A stretch of 64,000 bases of DNA from Streptomyces sp. NRRL F-5123 (GCF_000721495.1 NZ_JOHY01000001.1:62001-126000), one strand, 5' to 3'. Positions 1 through 13,226 are shown, counted from the first letter of the stretch. Notes: generated from the sequence alone by a model not told the origin. Program-made: numbers and translations.

Positions 1-678
1 GGGAAGGCGCCGCAGCGGCAGGTGGCGGACCTCCTCGCGCATCAGCCTGCGCAGGTCGCTCTGGTAGTCCTCGAAAGCGGGCCGGACCGGCGAGGCACCG
101 TAGAACTCCAGCGCGTTGAGGCCGGCGCCGCGGCCGCAGCGCTCCCACGCCGTGGCGAGCGGCACGTCCAGCTCGATGACGCGGTGCGGCTGCGGGTAGG
201 AGCGCCACCAGGCGAACAGCGGGCTCTCCTGGGCGCCGGCCAGCCGGCACTTGGCGAGGAACTTGTAGTAGTAGGAGTCCATGATCACCGGACGCCCGGG
301 ATCGCAGCGCCGCAGCTCGTCGCGCAGGTGCACCACCGCCGCGTGGAACAGCGCCGCCAGGAAGTCCGGGGTGTAGTCGCCCCCGACGTGCGGCAGCAGC
401 CGCCCGGCCAGCCGGCGCAGCTGGCCGACCTGGACGTGCCGCGGGCCGAGGAACCCCTCGTCGGTCGACAGCACCTGCACCGCGGGGTCCGCCGCCGCCA
501 GGGCGCCGAGGACGGTCGACTTCCCGGCGAAGTCACCGCCGATCAGGACGGTGAAGTCCGAGGGGCCCGGCGTCGCTCCCTTCGGCTCCGCCGGCTCCTG
601 CGGCCCGGTCCGGTCAGGGCGGGGGTGTGCGCTCCGCCGCGGGCCGGTGCTCGTACAGCTCTCCTGAATGCCCGTCAT
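1..678 (-). CDS. P-loop nucleoside/thymidylate kinase-like protein, 3' end cut by window
   Basis: The gene is open from an ATG at 676-678 to the window edge (226 codons visible), so the C-terminus is missing. The N-terminal 45 or so residues are Arg/Pro-rich and look disordered. A P-loop follows (GGDFAGKST), then an STDEG segment and a DSYYYKF segment resembling the substrate-binding part of thymidylate/deoxynucleoside kinases. It overlaps the end of the shikimate kinase gene by about 65 bases, so it is probably the last or next-to-last visible gene of the same minus-strand operon and translationally coupled. Its substrate is unknown. In this cluster it might phosphorylate a small biosynthetic intermediate rather than dTMP. 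The fold assignment is fairly sure and the substrate is not. Confidence 0.7.
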   Translation of the reverse strand, partial: MTGIQESCTSTGPRRSAHPRPDRTGPQEPAEPKGATPGPSDFTVLIGGDFAGKSTVLGALAAADPAVQVLSTDEGFLGPRHVQVGQLRRLAGRLLPHVGGDYTPDFLAALFHAAVVHLRDELRRCDPGRPVIMDSYYYKFLAKCRLAGAQESPLFAWWRSYPQPHRVIELDVPLATAWERCGRGAGLNALEFYGASPVRPAFEDYQSDLRRLMREEVRHLPLRRLP

Positions 679-1230
679 GGCTCAGCTCCAAGGCTCGCAT
701 CACGTGCTCGGCGACCTGGTCCGGTGCCAGGCCGTCGGTGTCGACCACCGCCCGGGCCACCGCGGTGTAGAGGGGGCGACGGCGGTCCGTCAGGGCGCTC
801 CACCGGGTGATCGGGTCGCCCGCCAGCAGCGGCCGGGTGCCGCCGCGGCGCAGCCGGCCGAGGGCGGTCCCGGGTCCCATCGACAGGTACACGACCGGCC
901 GGCCGGCCAGCCTCCCGCGGGTCCGCGCGCGCAGCACCGCCCCGCCGCCGAGGGAGAGCACCCCCGCGTGCTCGGCGAGTGCGGCGGCCACCGCGCGCTC
1001 CTCCACCTCCCGCAGGTACTCCTCGCCCTCGGCGGCGAAGATCTCCGCGACGGACCGGCCCACGGCGGCGGCCACGTCCGCGTCGGTGTCGCGGTACGGC
1101 AGGCCGAGCCGGGCGGCCAGCAGCGCGCCGACCGTGGTCTTGCCCACGCCCGTCGGCCCCACCAGGACGACCCGCGGGCCGTCCGTCGGCGCACCGTCCG
1201 TCGGCGCTCCGTTCGTCAGCGCACCGCCCA

Positions 1231-1231
<1 letters not shown>
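614..1231 (-). CDS. aroK: Shikimate kinase
   Basis: Catalyses ATP-dependent 3-phosphorylation of shikimate. The 205-residue protein has the Walker A motif GPTGVGKTT, the DTDADV shikimate-binding segment, GGGAV, and the lid-region TRPLL arginine. The ATG at 1229-1231 overlaps the stop of the chorismate synthase gene (TGATG), implying coupled translation. The first 20 residues hold a short degenerate TDGAP repeat not usual in the family. It sits with DAHP synthase and chorismate synthase but without aroB, unlike the usual actinobacterial aroC-aroK-aroB arrangement. This suggests a second, pathway-dedicated copy that raises chorismate supply (inference). Confidence 0.92.
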
Positions 1232-4901
<3,670 letters not shown>

Positions 4902-4905
<4 letters not shown>

Positions 4906-5891
4906 GTCCGCCCCCCGACCCGCCCGAGGCAGGCCGCCAGCTCCTCGGCGCACCCCGGTCCGTAGACGTCACGGCACTGCGCCAGCAGGTCGTCGACGCG
5001 CACCCGGTACTCCTGCGACCCGACGGAGCGCAGCACCGCCGAGGCCACCGCGCAGCCGAGCTGGGCGGCCCGCAGCGGGCCGGCCCCCCAGGCGACGGCG
5101 GCCAGGAAGCCGGCCCGGAAGCCGTCGCCGACACCGGTCGGATCGGCCGGCCGCGCGACGGGCACCGCCCTGATCTCGGCGGGCGGCTCACCCCGCCGCC
5201 GGATCCGGCAGCCCTTCTCGCCCAGCGTCGTGACCCAGACGCCGACCCGGTCGAGGACGTCCGCGGCCGACCACCCGGTCTTGTGCAGCAGCAGGGTGCT
5301 CTCGTACTCGTTGGTGAAGAGGTACTCCGCCCCGGAGACCAGCTCCTTGACGGCCTCGGCGGTGAGCCGGGCGAGCTGCTGCGAGGGGTCGGCCGCGAAA
5401 CGCAGCCCGGCCGCCCGGCAGTCCTTGGTGTGCCGGATCATCGCCTCCGGGTCGTTCGCCCCGATCAGCACGAGGTCCACCGCGGCGGACGACGCGACGG
5501 CCCGCAGGTCGATCACGGCCGCCTCGCTCATCGCCCCGGCGTAGAAGGTGGCGATCTGGTTCCCGGCCTCGTCGGTGGTGCACATGAACCGGGCGGTGTG
5601 GCGGGTCGCCGACACGTGGACCGGGCCGATGTCCACGCCGTGCCCGGCGAGCCGCGCCCCGTAGTCCGCGAAGTCGGCTCCCGCAGCCCCGACGAGGAGC
5701 GGGGCGAGCCCCAGCTGCCCCAGGCCGAAGGCGATGTTGGCGGCGACGCCGCCGTGCCGGACGTGCAGCTCGTCGGCCAGGAAGGAGAGGGACACGTGGT
5801 CCAGCTCCTCCGGTACGAGCTGGTCGGTGAACCGGCCGGGGAAGTGCGTCAGATGGTCCGTGGCGATCGAACCGGTGACCGCTATGCGCAT
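4902..5891 (-). CDS. PfkB-family carbohydrate/nucleoside kinase (adenosine kinase-like)
   Basis: The 329-residue PfkB-family kinase has an N-terminal GSIATDHL segment, the Gly-rich GGVAANIAFGL block around residues 50-62, and the catalytic signature DPTGVGDGFRAGF near residue 260, where the Asp is the base. The substrate cannot be read from sequence; adenosine or a ribose-type sugar are the common options in this subgroup. Coupling to metF supports an adenosine-salvage role, clearing the product of S-adenosylhomocysteine hydrolysis, though no SAH hydrolase gene lies nearby. It is 51 bases downstream of asnB in the same operon. Confidence 0.85.
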
Positions 5892-5942
5892 CTCATCCTC
5901 CGGTTGCCGTCTGCGGTGCCCGCGCTGTGCCGGGCCGGCCGG

Positions 5943-7778
5943 TCACAGGACCACCCGCACCCCGTAGCGGCGCATCCAGTCGTCGAGCTGGAGGGCTCGC
6001 GGCAGGATGGGGGGCGGGGTGAACGCGCCGTTGAACCAGTCCTTGCTGTCGACCATGGCGCGCAGCGTCCCGGCGTCCAGCAGGTCCATCGCGGGCGAGC
6101 CGGGGTCGCCGATCATCGCCGACACCGCCTCGCGCACCGAGTCCAGGTACGCCGAGCTCTTCCCGACCGGGAAGCCGCTCTTGGGCCGGTGCACGACCTC
6201 GGCGGGCAGCAGGTCCTCGACCGCGCTGCGCAGCAGGCCCTTCTCCTGGCCGCCGAGCCGCTTGACCTGCCAGGGCACGTTCCACACGTAGTCCACCAGG
6301 CGGTGGTCGCAGAACGGGACCCGGACCTCCAGCCCGTTGGCCATGCTCATCCGGTCCTTGCGGTCGAGCAGGAAGGGCAGGAAGCGGGTCTGCTGGAGGT
6401 AGTACACCTCCCTCATCCGCCGGTCGGTCCCCGTCTCGCCGTCCAGCCGGGGCACCTCGGCCAGCGCCTCCCGGTAGCGGTTGTCGAGGCGCTCGTGCAG
6501 GTCCAGACTCTGCCGCAGCTGCGCGGACAGCACGGCGTTGCGGTCCTGGACGCCGGCCGACCAGGGGAAGCCGTCCGTCGGCTGCCGGGTCTCGCCGACG
6601 AACCACGGGTAGCCGCCGAAGGCGTCGTCGGCGCCCTCCCCGGACAGCGCGACCGTCAGATGCCTGCGCACGTCGCGGAAGAGCAGGTACAGCGACGCGT
6701 CGAGGTCGCCGACGCCGGGGACGTCCCGGGCCGCCAGCGTGGTCCCGGAGACGCTGAGCAGCGAGGCGGGCTCCACCAGCACCTCGGTGTGCTTGGTGCC
6801 CAGGTGCCCCACGACCGCCTGGACGAACGGGGCGTCCCGGGAGACGTGCAGCGCGTCGGCGGTGAACTCCTCCTCGCTGCCGGCGAAGTCGACGGAGTAG
6901 GTGGCCAGCGGGTCGGCGCCCGCGGCGGCCAGCGCCCCGGCGCCCAGCGCGGTGATGGCGCTGGAGTCGATGCCGCCGGACAGCAGGGCGCCCAGCGGCA
7001 CGTCGGCCTCGGTCTGCTCGGCGACCGCCTGGCCCAGCAGCTCCCGCACCCGGGCGACGGTCGTCGGCACGTCGTCCTCGTGCGGGGCGCTGCGCAGCTG
7101 CCAGTAGCGGTGCACGCGGCTGCCGCCGGCCTCGAAGGTCAGCAGGTGGCCCGGCTGGACCTCGCGCATGCTGCTGAAGACCGCGTCACCGGGGCGTTTG
7201 GCGGCCACCGTGAACACGTCCACCAGGCCCTCGGCGTCGACCTCGGCCGCGACCAGCCCGCTGGCGAGCAGCGCCTTCGGCTCGGAGCCGAAGACCACGC
7301 CGGTGGCGTGCTCGGCGTAGTAGAGGGGCTTGATGCCCAGCGGGTCGCGCACCAGCAGCAGCTTGCGCCGGGCGACGTCCCACAGCGCGAAGGAGAACAT
7401 CCCGGCGAACCGGGTGACGGCGTCCTCGCCCCACGCCTCGTACGCGGCCAGCAGCACCTCGGTGTCCGTGCCGGTCCGGAAGCGGTGGCCGCGGGAGGCC
7501 AGCTCGGCGCGCAGCTGCCGGAAGTTGTGGATCTCGCCGCTGAAGGTGACGACCGCGGTCTCCCGGCCGTCGTCCGGGCTGTACGCCGCCATCGGCTGCT
7601 GCCCGTGGTCGACGTCGATCACCGCGAGCCTGCGGTGGCCGAGCCCGATGCGTTCCTCGGTCCACGCCCCCGCCCCGTCGGGGCCGCGCAGGGCGAGGGT
7701 CTCGGTCATCCGGGAGAGCACGCCGGCCTGGCCGGACATGTCGCGTTCCCAGTCCAGCCAGCCTGTGATGCCGCACAT
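5943..7778 (-). CDS. Asparagine synthetase-like glutamine amidotransferase (AsnB family)
   Basis: This 611-residue class II amidotransferase begins M-C-G, so Cys2 is the free N-terminal nucleophile of the glutaminase domain (RGPDG and SGEIHNFR also visible). The C-terminal synthetase domain has the PP-loop SGGIDSS and SGEGADDAFGGYPWF. Primary asparagine synthesis is possible. AsnB paralogues inside specialised-metabolite operons often amidate a pathway carboxylate instead. Here it lies 12 bases after a PaaK-like adenylating enzyme and downstream of an MIO lyase, so amidation of an aryl acid is plausible (inference). GGAG lies upstream of the ATG. Confidence 0.9.
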   Translation of the reverse strand: MCGITGWLDWERDMSGQAGVLSRMTETLALRGPDGAGAWTEERIGLGHRRLAVIDVDHGQQPMAAYSPDDGRETAVVTFSGEIHNFRQLRAELASRGHRFRTGTDTEVLLAAYEAWGEDAVTRFAGMFSFALWDVARRKLLLVRDPLGIKPLYYAEHATGVVFGSEPKALLASGLVAAEVDAEGLVDVFTVAAKRPGDAVFSSMREVQPGHLLTFEAGGSRVHRYWQLRSAPHEDDVPTTVARVRELLGQAVAEQTEADVPLGALLSGGIDSSAITALGAGALAAAGADPLATYSVDFAGSEEEFTADALHVSRDAPFVQAVVGHLGTKHTEVLVEPASLLSVSGTTLAARDVPGVGDLDASLYLLFRDVRRHLTVALSGEGADDAFGGYPWFVGETRQPTDGFPWSAGVQDRNAVLSAQLRQSLDLHERLDNRYREALAEVPRLDGETGTDRRMREVYYLQQTRFLPFLLDRKDRMSMANGLEVRVPFCDHRLVDYVWNVPWQVKRLGGQEKGLLRSAVEDLLPAEVVHRPKSGFPVGKSSAYLDSVREAVSAMIGDPGSPAMDLLDAGTLRAMVDSKDWFNGAFTPPPILPRALQLDDWMRRYGVRVVL

Positions 7779-7790
7779 GTCGAAGGCTCC

Positions 7791-9224
7791 TCAATGCTGG
7801 GATGCAGGGGCCAGGTCGGCCAGGGTGGTCTCCACGACGCCGCGGATCGGGGCGGGCAGCCGGTCCCAGTTGCGCGCGTCGTTCAGGTCGAGGACGCGGG
7901 ACAGCTTCCACCCCAGGTACTGGCCGAGGGACGCCAGCGGCGGCAGCTTCTCCACCGCACGCAGCGCCAGGTCGTAGCCGGGGAAGAGGGTGCCGAGCCG
8001 CTCCGCGGTGCCGCGCGACCACTCCTCGTCGACGTCCTGGTCGGTGGTCGCCAGGCACACGATCGCGTCGCCGCGGATGACCAGCATGTAGTTGAGCACG
8101 GTGGGCCCGGTGTGCTCGGCCGGCCACAGGGCGGCCTCGAAGTCGTTCTGCCGGATGCCGTTGCCCTCCAGGACGATGAGGTCCTGGGAGCGCCCCAGCG
8201 TGCGCAGCAGCGGGGTGGCCACCCCGCACGGGCACGGCGTGCCGGGGATCTCGACCAGGTCGCCCGTGCGGTAGCGCAGCAGCGGCCGGGCCGGCATGTC
8301 CAGGCTGGTGACGACGAGTTCGCCGCGGTCGGCGCTGCCGTCCACGAACCGCGTCCCGGAGTCGTCGGTGAGCTCCAGCAGGTAGCTCTGCGTCTGGAGG
8401 TGCAGGTTGTTGCGCTCGCAGGTGACCGCGGTCGTACCGGTCTCCGACGACCCGTAGGACGCGACGTAGGCGGTGGCGCCGGTGAGCCGTTCCAGGTGCC
8501 GGACGAAGCCCGGACCGGTCTGCTCCGCCATCAGCAGGAGCTTGTCGAAGGCCGGGACGGGCTCGGCGTTGCGGTAGGCGAACTGGATCATCTCCAGCAG
8601 CCGCGACGGCGGTCCGACGAAGACGTTGACGGCCAGTTCGCGGGTCAGCCGCAGGACGCGGGTGTAGTCGCCGGTGATGTTGTCCACCCACGGCCGCATC
8701 GACATGACCTGGAGGTACTCCAGGACCTTCTCGAACTGGTAGGCCGCGGGCGCGAACGGCGCGTTGATGAGGATCAGGGCCCGGTCGCTGCGGTCCAGGA
8801 CGCGCGCCCACTGCTCCCCGATGTTGATGGTGTTCACGATCAGGTCGTCGAGCGACTTCGGCGCCGCGACCGGGTTGCCCGTCGTCCCGGAGGACTCGTA
8901 GTAGTGCAGGAAGTCCGACAGCTCCCGGGTGAAGGCCTGGTGCCCGGCAGAGCTGAGACTGGTCTTGGGCAGGAACGGCAGCTGGGGGAGGAGTTCCGCC
9001 ACGACCGTCTCCGGGTCCGCCGACCGCGCCTTGTCCGCCACCTCGGCGAGGGGCGCGCGGTCGTACAGTCCGGACCGGAGGGCGGCCTCCAGGGTGGCGG
9101 TGAACTTGCCCCCCAGGGCGGCGGGATCGGTCGTCCCCGCGTGGCTGGCGCGGACGAGTTCCGTGTGGGAGGTGGCAGTGCCGTGGAGAGCCTGCCCGGA
9201 TCGGGTGTCACGCAGCAGCAGCAT
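7791..9224 (-). CDS. PaaK-like AMP-forming ligase (phenylacetate-CoA ligase family)
   Basis: This 477-residue ANL-superfamily adenylating enzyme has the P-loop YESSGTTGNP (about residue 120), the aromatic/ATP motif YGSSETGTT, and the hinge region RYRTGDL followed by the CPCG cysteines typical of PaaK relatives. The ATG at 9222-9224 follows AAGGA and overlaps the end of the MIO enzyme gene by 17 bases, so the products are made together. The likely substrate is the aromatic acid released by that enzyme (cinnamate/coumarate-type) or a beta-amino acid. Product could be an acyl-AMP, a CoA thioester or a carrier-protein thioester. Confidence 0.85.
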   Translation of the reverse strand: MLLLRDTRSGQALHGTATSHTELVRASHAGTTDPAALGGKFTATLEAALRSGLYDRAPLAEVADKARSADPETVVAELLPQLPFLPKTSLSSAGHQAFTRELSDFLHYYESSGTTGNPVAAPKSLDDLIVNTINIGEQWARVLDRSDRALILINAPFAPAAYQFEKVLEYLQVMSMRPWVDNITGDYTRVLRLTRELAVNVFVGPPSRLLEMIQFAYRNAEPVPAFDKLLLMAEQTGPGFVRHLERLTGATAYVASYGSSETGTTAVTCERNNLHLQTQSYLLELTDDSGTRFVDGSADRGELVVTSLDMPARPLLRYRTGDLVEIPGTPCPCGVATPLLRTLGRSQDLIVLEGNGIRQNDFEAALWPAEHTGPTVLNYMLVIRGDAIVCLATTDQDVDEEWSRGTAERLGTLFPGYDLALRAVEKLPPLASLGQYLGWKLSRVLDLNDARNWDRLPAPIRGVVETTLADLAPASQH

Positions 9225-10881
9225 CGGAGTCCTTGTCAGGGGAGAAACCGGCGGCACGGGCCAGCTCGCCGTTGAAGATCAGCTCGCTGACGGCGGTGAT
9301 GTCCGGCTCCATGCGGCGGTCGCCGTCCGCGAACGGCGCATGGGCCCGGATGATCGCGTGGACGCGCTGTACGGACGGGGCGGCCTTCGAAAGGCCCCTC
9401 AGCTCGACGGCCTGGGCCCCGGCGAGCAGCGCGATCGCCGCCACCTCGCCCGTCAGCTCGTTGACGGTGCGGGCGTCACGGGCGGCGATGGTGCCCATGC
9501 TCACCTTGTCCTGGTTGTGTGCTTCGGTGGAACGGGAGAAGACGCTCGCGGGGGACGAGGTCTTGAGCGCCTCGGCGGTCAGGGCGGAGGCGGCGATCTG
9601 CATGCCCTTGAAGCCGTGGTGCAGGCCCGCCTCTGCGTCGAGCGAGGGCGGGACGAGGTTGGCCGGCAGCCCGGCGCTGAACTTCGGGTCGACCAGCAGG
9701 GCCAGTTGGCGGTCCAGCAGGTCCGCCACGCCGGCCGTGGCGACCTTGAGGCTGTCCATGGACTGGCCGACGTGCCCGGCGTAGAAGTTGCCGCCGTGGT
9801 GCACCCGCTGCTCGTCGGCGGAGAAGAGCGGGTTGTCGGTCGAGGCGTTGATCTCGGTGGTGAGCCACTGCTCGACCCAGCTCAGGGTGTCGCGCAGCAC
9901 CCCGATGACGTGCGGCGCGCACCGCACCGAGTAGTGGTCCTGGATCCGGTGGTCGAGCCGGCGGTAGTCCTCGTGCAGCGGTTCCGTGCTGTCCAGGATC
10001 GCCTCGTAGGTCGTGGACAGACCCGAGCCCGCGGCCAGCCGCCGCAGGTGCGCGGCCGACGCCTGCTGCCCGGGGTGCGGTTTGGCGTCGTGGACGAACG
10101 CCGCGTAGTGCGAGGTGTTGCCGAGCAGCGCCTCGCCGGCGAAGGCGGTGGCGATCTCCGCCGCCTCGCTGAGGCGGGCCGCGTCGTGGGCGGCGATCGC
10201 CGCGAAGGCCGCGGTGAAGGACGTGCCGTTGATGAGCGCGAGCCCCTCCTTGGCCTCCAGGGACACCGGCGTGATGCCCGCCTCCCGCTGGGCCACCGCG
10301 GCCGGCACGGACTTCTTGCCGAAGCGGACCTCGCCGTCGCCGAGCAGCACGGACGCGATGTAGCACAGCGGCACGAGGTCCCCGCTGGCTCCCAGGGACC
10401 CGCGCTCGGGGACGCGCGGGAGGATGTCCGAGTTGAGGTGCTCCAGGAGCTTGCCGATGACCTCGGGGCGGATGCCGGAATTCCCGCGGGCCAGCGCGTT
10501 GGCGCGGATGAGCAGGGTCGCGCGGACCACGTCGGGCGCGGTGTCGGGACCGGTGCCGTTGAGGTGGTAGCGGATCAGGTTGCGCTGGAGCTGGGCGGCC
10601 CGCTCGGGGCTGACCTGGCTGGTGACGCTGTCGCCGAACCCGGTGGTCACACCGTATATCGGCTTCCGGTTCGCGATGAGGGAGTCGCGCAGGCGGACGC
10701 TGCGCTGCGCCGCGGCGACCGCCCCGGGACTCAGTGCCGCCGTGACGGCCTTGCCCTCGCGTGGCGGCCTTGCCAGCCGCAGCACGTCACGGAGAGTGAG
10801 AGATCGGCCGTCCAGCTCCACTGACCCGCCATCGGGCCGCGCGGACTTCGGGCCATCCCCGGACCCGCTTCGATTCATCAT
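9208..10881 (-). CDS. MIO-dependent aromatic amino acid ammonia-lyase or 2,3-aminomutase
   Basis: HAL/PAL/TAL-family enzyme. The Ala-Ser-Gly triad that cyclises to the MIO cofactor is at residues 165-167 (GSLGASGDL). The catalytic Tyr is residue 76 (YGVTTGFG), and INGTSF and HNQDKVSMGT are also present. The substrate-selectivity region reads YHL (His106-Leu107), a His-Leu pair like that of bacterial tyrosine ammonia-lyases, hinting at Tyr. Lyase versus aminomutase cannot be told by eye. The ATG at 10881 gives 557 residues, near the family norm. An alternative start at 11010 adds 43 unconserved residues, and a GTG near residue 21 is also possible; no ribosome site decides it. Confidence 0.9.
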   Translation of the reverse strand: MMNRSGSGDGPKSARPDGGSVELDGRSLTLRDVLRLARPPREGKAVTAALSPGAVAAAQRSVRLRDSLIANRKPIYGVTTGFGDSVTSQVSPERAAQLQRNLIRYHLNGTGPDTAPDVVRATLLIRANALARGNSGIRPEVIGKLLEHLNSDILPRVPERGSLGASGDLVPLCYIASVLLGDGEVRFGKKSVPAAVAQREAGITPVSLEAKEGLALINGTSFTAAFAAIAAHDAARLSEAAEIATAFAGEALLGNTSHYAAFVHDAKPHPGQQASAAHLRRLAAGSGLSTTYEAILDSTEPLHEDYRRLDHRIQDHYSVRCAPHVIGVLRDTLSWVEQWLTTEINASTDNPLFSADEQRVHHGGNFYAGHVGQSMDSLKVATAGVADLLDRQLALLVDPKFSAGLPANLVPPSLDAEAGLHHGFKGMQIAASALTAEALKTSSPASVFSRSTEAHNQDKVSMGTIAARDARTVNELTGEVAAIALLAGAQAVELRGLSKAAPSVQRVHAIIRAHAPFADGDRRMEPDITAVSELIFNGELARAAGFSPDKDSDAAAA

Positions 10882-11002
10882 GCCGGTAATCGTCAGCGAA
10901 ATGCCGTGGCCTGCGCTTCGTCCGCCCGGCCAGTCCGCCCCTGGTCCAAGGGCCAGGAGCGGGTCGCCGAATACCCTTGAAATGTCGGTATTTTGACCGC
11001 GA

Positions 11003-11062
11003 TGCGACATTTTGGGGGCCGCCGGATTATTGTGAACTCTATAATAAATTCATTGTGTCGCA
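11003..11062. promoter_or_regulatory. AT-rich divergent control region with inverted repeat TGCGACA/TGTCGCA
   Basis: Perfect 7-base arms at 11003-11009 and 11056-11062 flank an AT-rich core (TATTATAGAG on the minus strand) between the MIO enzyme operon and the divergent LuxR-type gene. The AT core is a plausible -10 region for the minus-strand operon; no good -35 is seen, which suits an activated promoter. On the plus strand TTGTGT (11053-11058) and TAGCAT (11077-11082), 18 bases apart, could be the regulator's own promoter. This is inference from sequence only. Confidence 0.4.
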
Positions 11063-11163
11063 GATTGTTTGCGGGTTAGCATCTGGCGGTCAATGGGGAG
11101 AAGGCTCGCTGCTGCGCTTCGCAACCGGCGAGTGATCCCCGTGGGGTCGTCACAGGGGACACA

Positions 11164-11886
11164 ATGATCGATTTTGCGAACGGTCTTGAAGAACCCATCT
11201 GCGTCGTCGCCCCCCGGGGGACGACGATCCTGGCCGCCGGCATAGCCGCGGCGCTGCGCTCCGTTTCGAGCGTGAAGGTCGTGGGGCCGGCCCAGTTACA
11301 CGAGGACGATCCGGGCGGCGCCGGCATGCGCGGCCGGGTCCTCCTCGTGGCGGACGACCCGGCGTCCTCGCCCTCCGAGGTCATCGCCGGGAGCCTCGCG
11401 GCGGCCGGGGAGTCGAGCCGACGGTGGCTGAGCGGCGTCGCCATGGTGATGCAGGGCGCCTGCCCCCAGCGCATCGTGGAGTACCTCCAGCTGGGCGCGC
11501 GCGTTTTCGTGTGCCATGACGCGCCGCTCGACGATCTCCTGGGCGCGGTGCACGCGGCTGATCGCGGCGAGGTGTTCCTGCCGCACGGAATCGCCGTGCA
11601 GATCATCGACAGCGTGCTGCCGCACCTGCCTTTCTTCAGTCCCGGCACTCCCGCGCCGGTCGACAAGCTCACCGGCCGCGAGCGGGAAATCTACTCCCAC
11701 ATGGTGGCCGGCCAGTCGAACGCCGAGATCGCCCTGGCGTGCTATCTGAGCCAGAAGACCGTGAAATTCCACGTCTCCAACATTCTGCGCAAGCTCGGTG
11801 TCAGGACCCGGCTCCAGGCCGTCGCGCAGGTCCGCCAGCCCGGGCGCGCGGAGGTGCCGGTCCGCAGGCTGCTCGACCTCGCGTGA
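11164..11886 (+). CDS. NarL/LuxR-family transcriptional regulator
   Basis: The 240-residue protein has a C-terminal LuxR HTH around residues 170-230: LTGREREIYSHMVAGQSNAEIA, then the recognition-helix segment QKTVKFHVSNILRKLGV. The N-terminal 150 residues resemble an atypical receiver domain (VLLVADDP, then alternating strands and helices). A clear phosphoacceptor Asp in the usual position is not obvious, so it may sense a ligand or bind DNA constitutively. It is divergent from the MIO operon and is probably the pathway-specific regulator. The ATG is preceded by GGGGACACA. Confidence 0.85.
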   Translation: MIDFANGLEEPICVVAPRGTTILAAGIAAALRSVSSVKVVGPAQLHEDDPGGAGMRGRVLLVADDPASSPSEVIAGSLAAAGESSRRWLSGVAMVMQGACPQRIVEYLQLGARVFVCHDAPLDDLLGAVHAADRGEVFLPHGIAVQIIDSVLPHLPFFSPGTPAPVDKLTGREREIYSHMVAGQSNAEIALACYLSQKTVKFHVSNILRKLGVRTRLQAVAQVRQPGRAEVPVRRLLDLA

Positions 11887-12008
11887 CGTGACGGGGCCGC
11901 GGTCCGACCGCCGGCCCGGGGTGCGCTGATCGGTTGCCCGGTCGTGCGCACCTATGGTTCGATGCTTAGCGAACGTTGGAATATGGACTCCTAGACCCGG
12001 AGCGCTCC

Positions 12009-13211
12009 ATGACCACGGCTCCTCGCACGCGGACCACCCGCTCCCGGCTTCCCTCCCTCACCGGGCTGCGCTTCGTCGCGGTGCTCTTCGTCTTCGCGTT
12101 CCACGCCTCCCTGGAGGGGCCGTTCGCCGACGCCGGCATCAACCGGCGGTACGCGGACGTCGTCGCCAACGCCGGCTGGCTGGGCGTCAGCTTCTTCTTC
12201 GTGCTGAGCGGCTTCGTCCTGACCTGGTCGGCCCGCCCCCACGACACGGCGGCAGGGTTCTGGCGGCGCAGGGCGGCCAAGATCTACCCCCTGCACATCC
12301 TCATCTGGGGCGCCGCCCTCGCCCTCGTGGCCTGGGCCGGCACCGCCGCCACACCGCACCAGGCGATTCCCAACCTCTTCCTGGTCCACGCGTGGTTCCC
12401 CACCCGCCCGGTCTTCTCCAGCCTCAACGACGTGACCTGGTCGCTGTCCTGCGAGGTCTTCTTCTACTTCAGCTTCCCGCTGATCCTGCGGGCGGTGCGG
12501 CGGATCCGCGCCGGGCACCTGTGGGTGTGGGCCGCCGCCACGGCGGTCCTCGTCCCCCTGCTGCCACTGGTGTCCGAACTGCTTCCCGCGTCGCCGGCGC
12601 TGCCGTTCGGCTCCGGCTCGGTGTGGCAGTTCTGGTTCGTCTACGTCCTGCCCGCCAGCCGCCTCCCGGAGTTCTGCCTGGGCATCCTCCTGGCGCAGCT
12701 GCTGCTGTCCGGGCGGCGCGTCCCGATCGGGGTGCTCCCGGCGGCCGCGCTCGTCCTGGCCGGCTACGCCGTATCCCTGCAACTGCCGTTCCTCTACGGC
12801 CTGACCAGCGTGACCGTGCTGCCCGTCGGGCTGCTCATCGCCGCGGTCGCGCAGCGCGACACCAGCGGGGCGGCATCGGTCCTGGCCACCCCGACCGCCG
12901 TGCGGCTGGGCGAGTGGTCCTTCGCCTTCTACATGGTGCACCGGCTGCTGCTGGAGTTCGGCCACCGGTGGACCGGCGCCGGACGGACCTGGTCGACACC
13001 GTCGGCGATCGGCATGCTCGCCGCGGCCTTCGCCCTGTCCCTGCTGCTGTCGGGGGCGCTGCACGTGGCCGTCGAACGCCCCGCCATGCGCTACCTCAGC
13101 GGGAAGCGGGCCGCCCCCGCCGCCGTACCGGAGCCGGAGCGGGATCCGGCGGCGCAGCCGGCCGTCCCGTCCTCCGCCACCCCCGGACCCTCTCCTTCCC
13201 CCACCGCCTGA
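12009..13211 (+). CDS. Acyltransferase-3 family integral membrane protein
   Basis: The 400-residue protein has about ten predicted membrane segments. The N-terminal TGLRFVAVLFVFAFHA contains the conserved family His in the first helix, and SWSLSCEVFFY (near residue 145) matches the WSLSxExxFY motif. Such enzymes O-acylate sugars, antibiotics or envelope polymers. The ATG at 12009 follows GGAG at 9 bases spacing. The C-terminal 45 residues are Ala/Pro/Ser-rich. It is followed after 15 bases by a P450 gene, so it is likely co-transcribed with it as a tailoring pair. Confidence 0.87.
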   Translation: MTTAPRTRTTRSRLPSLTGLRFVAVLFVFAFHASLEGPFADAGINRRYADVVANAGWLGVSFFFVLSGFVLTWSARPHDTAAGFWRRRAAKIYPLHILIWGAALALVAWAGTAATPHQAIPNLFLVHAWFPTRPVFSSLNDVTWSLSCEVFFYFSFPLILRAVRRIRAGHLWVWAAATAVLVPLLPLVSELLPASPALPFGSGSVWQFWFVYVLPASRLPEFCLGILLAQLLLSGRRVPIGVLPAAALVLAGYAVSLQLPFLYGLTSVTVLPVGLLIAAVAQRDTSGAASVLATPTAVRLGEWSFAFYMVHRLLLEFGHRWTGAGRTWSTPSAIGMLAAAFALSLLLSGALHVAVERPAMRYLSGKRAAPAAVPEPERDPAAQPAVPSSATPGPSPSPTA

Positions 13212-13226
13212 AAGGTGGTCGACAGC

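Noticed and set aside
7791..9224. PaaK-like ligase considered as an ATP-dependent diazotase
   Set aside because: Some ANL enzymes diazotise aryl amines with nitrite, but no nitrite-making aspartate/nitrosuccinate enzyme pair is in the window, so acid activation is the simpler reading.
5283..9275. A 1330-codon open frame on the plus strand
   Set aside because: It is antisense to the PfkB, AsnB and PaaK-like genes, has Arg/Gly/Val/His-rich low-complexity protein, and no motif. Long antisense frames are expected in such high-GC DNA.
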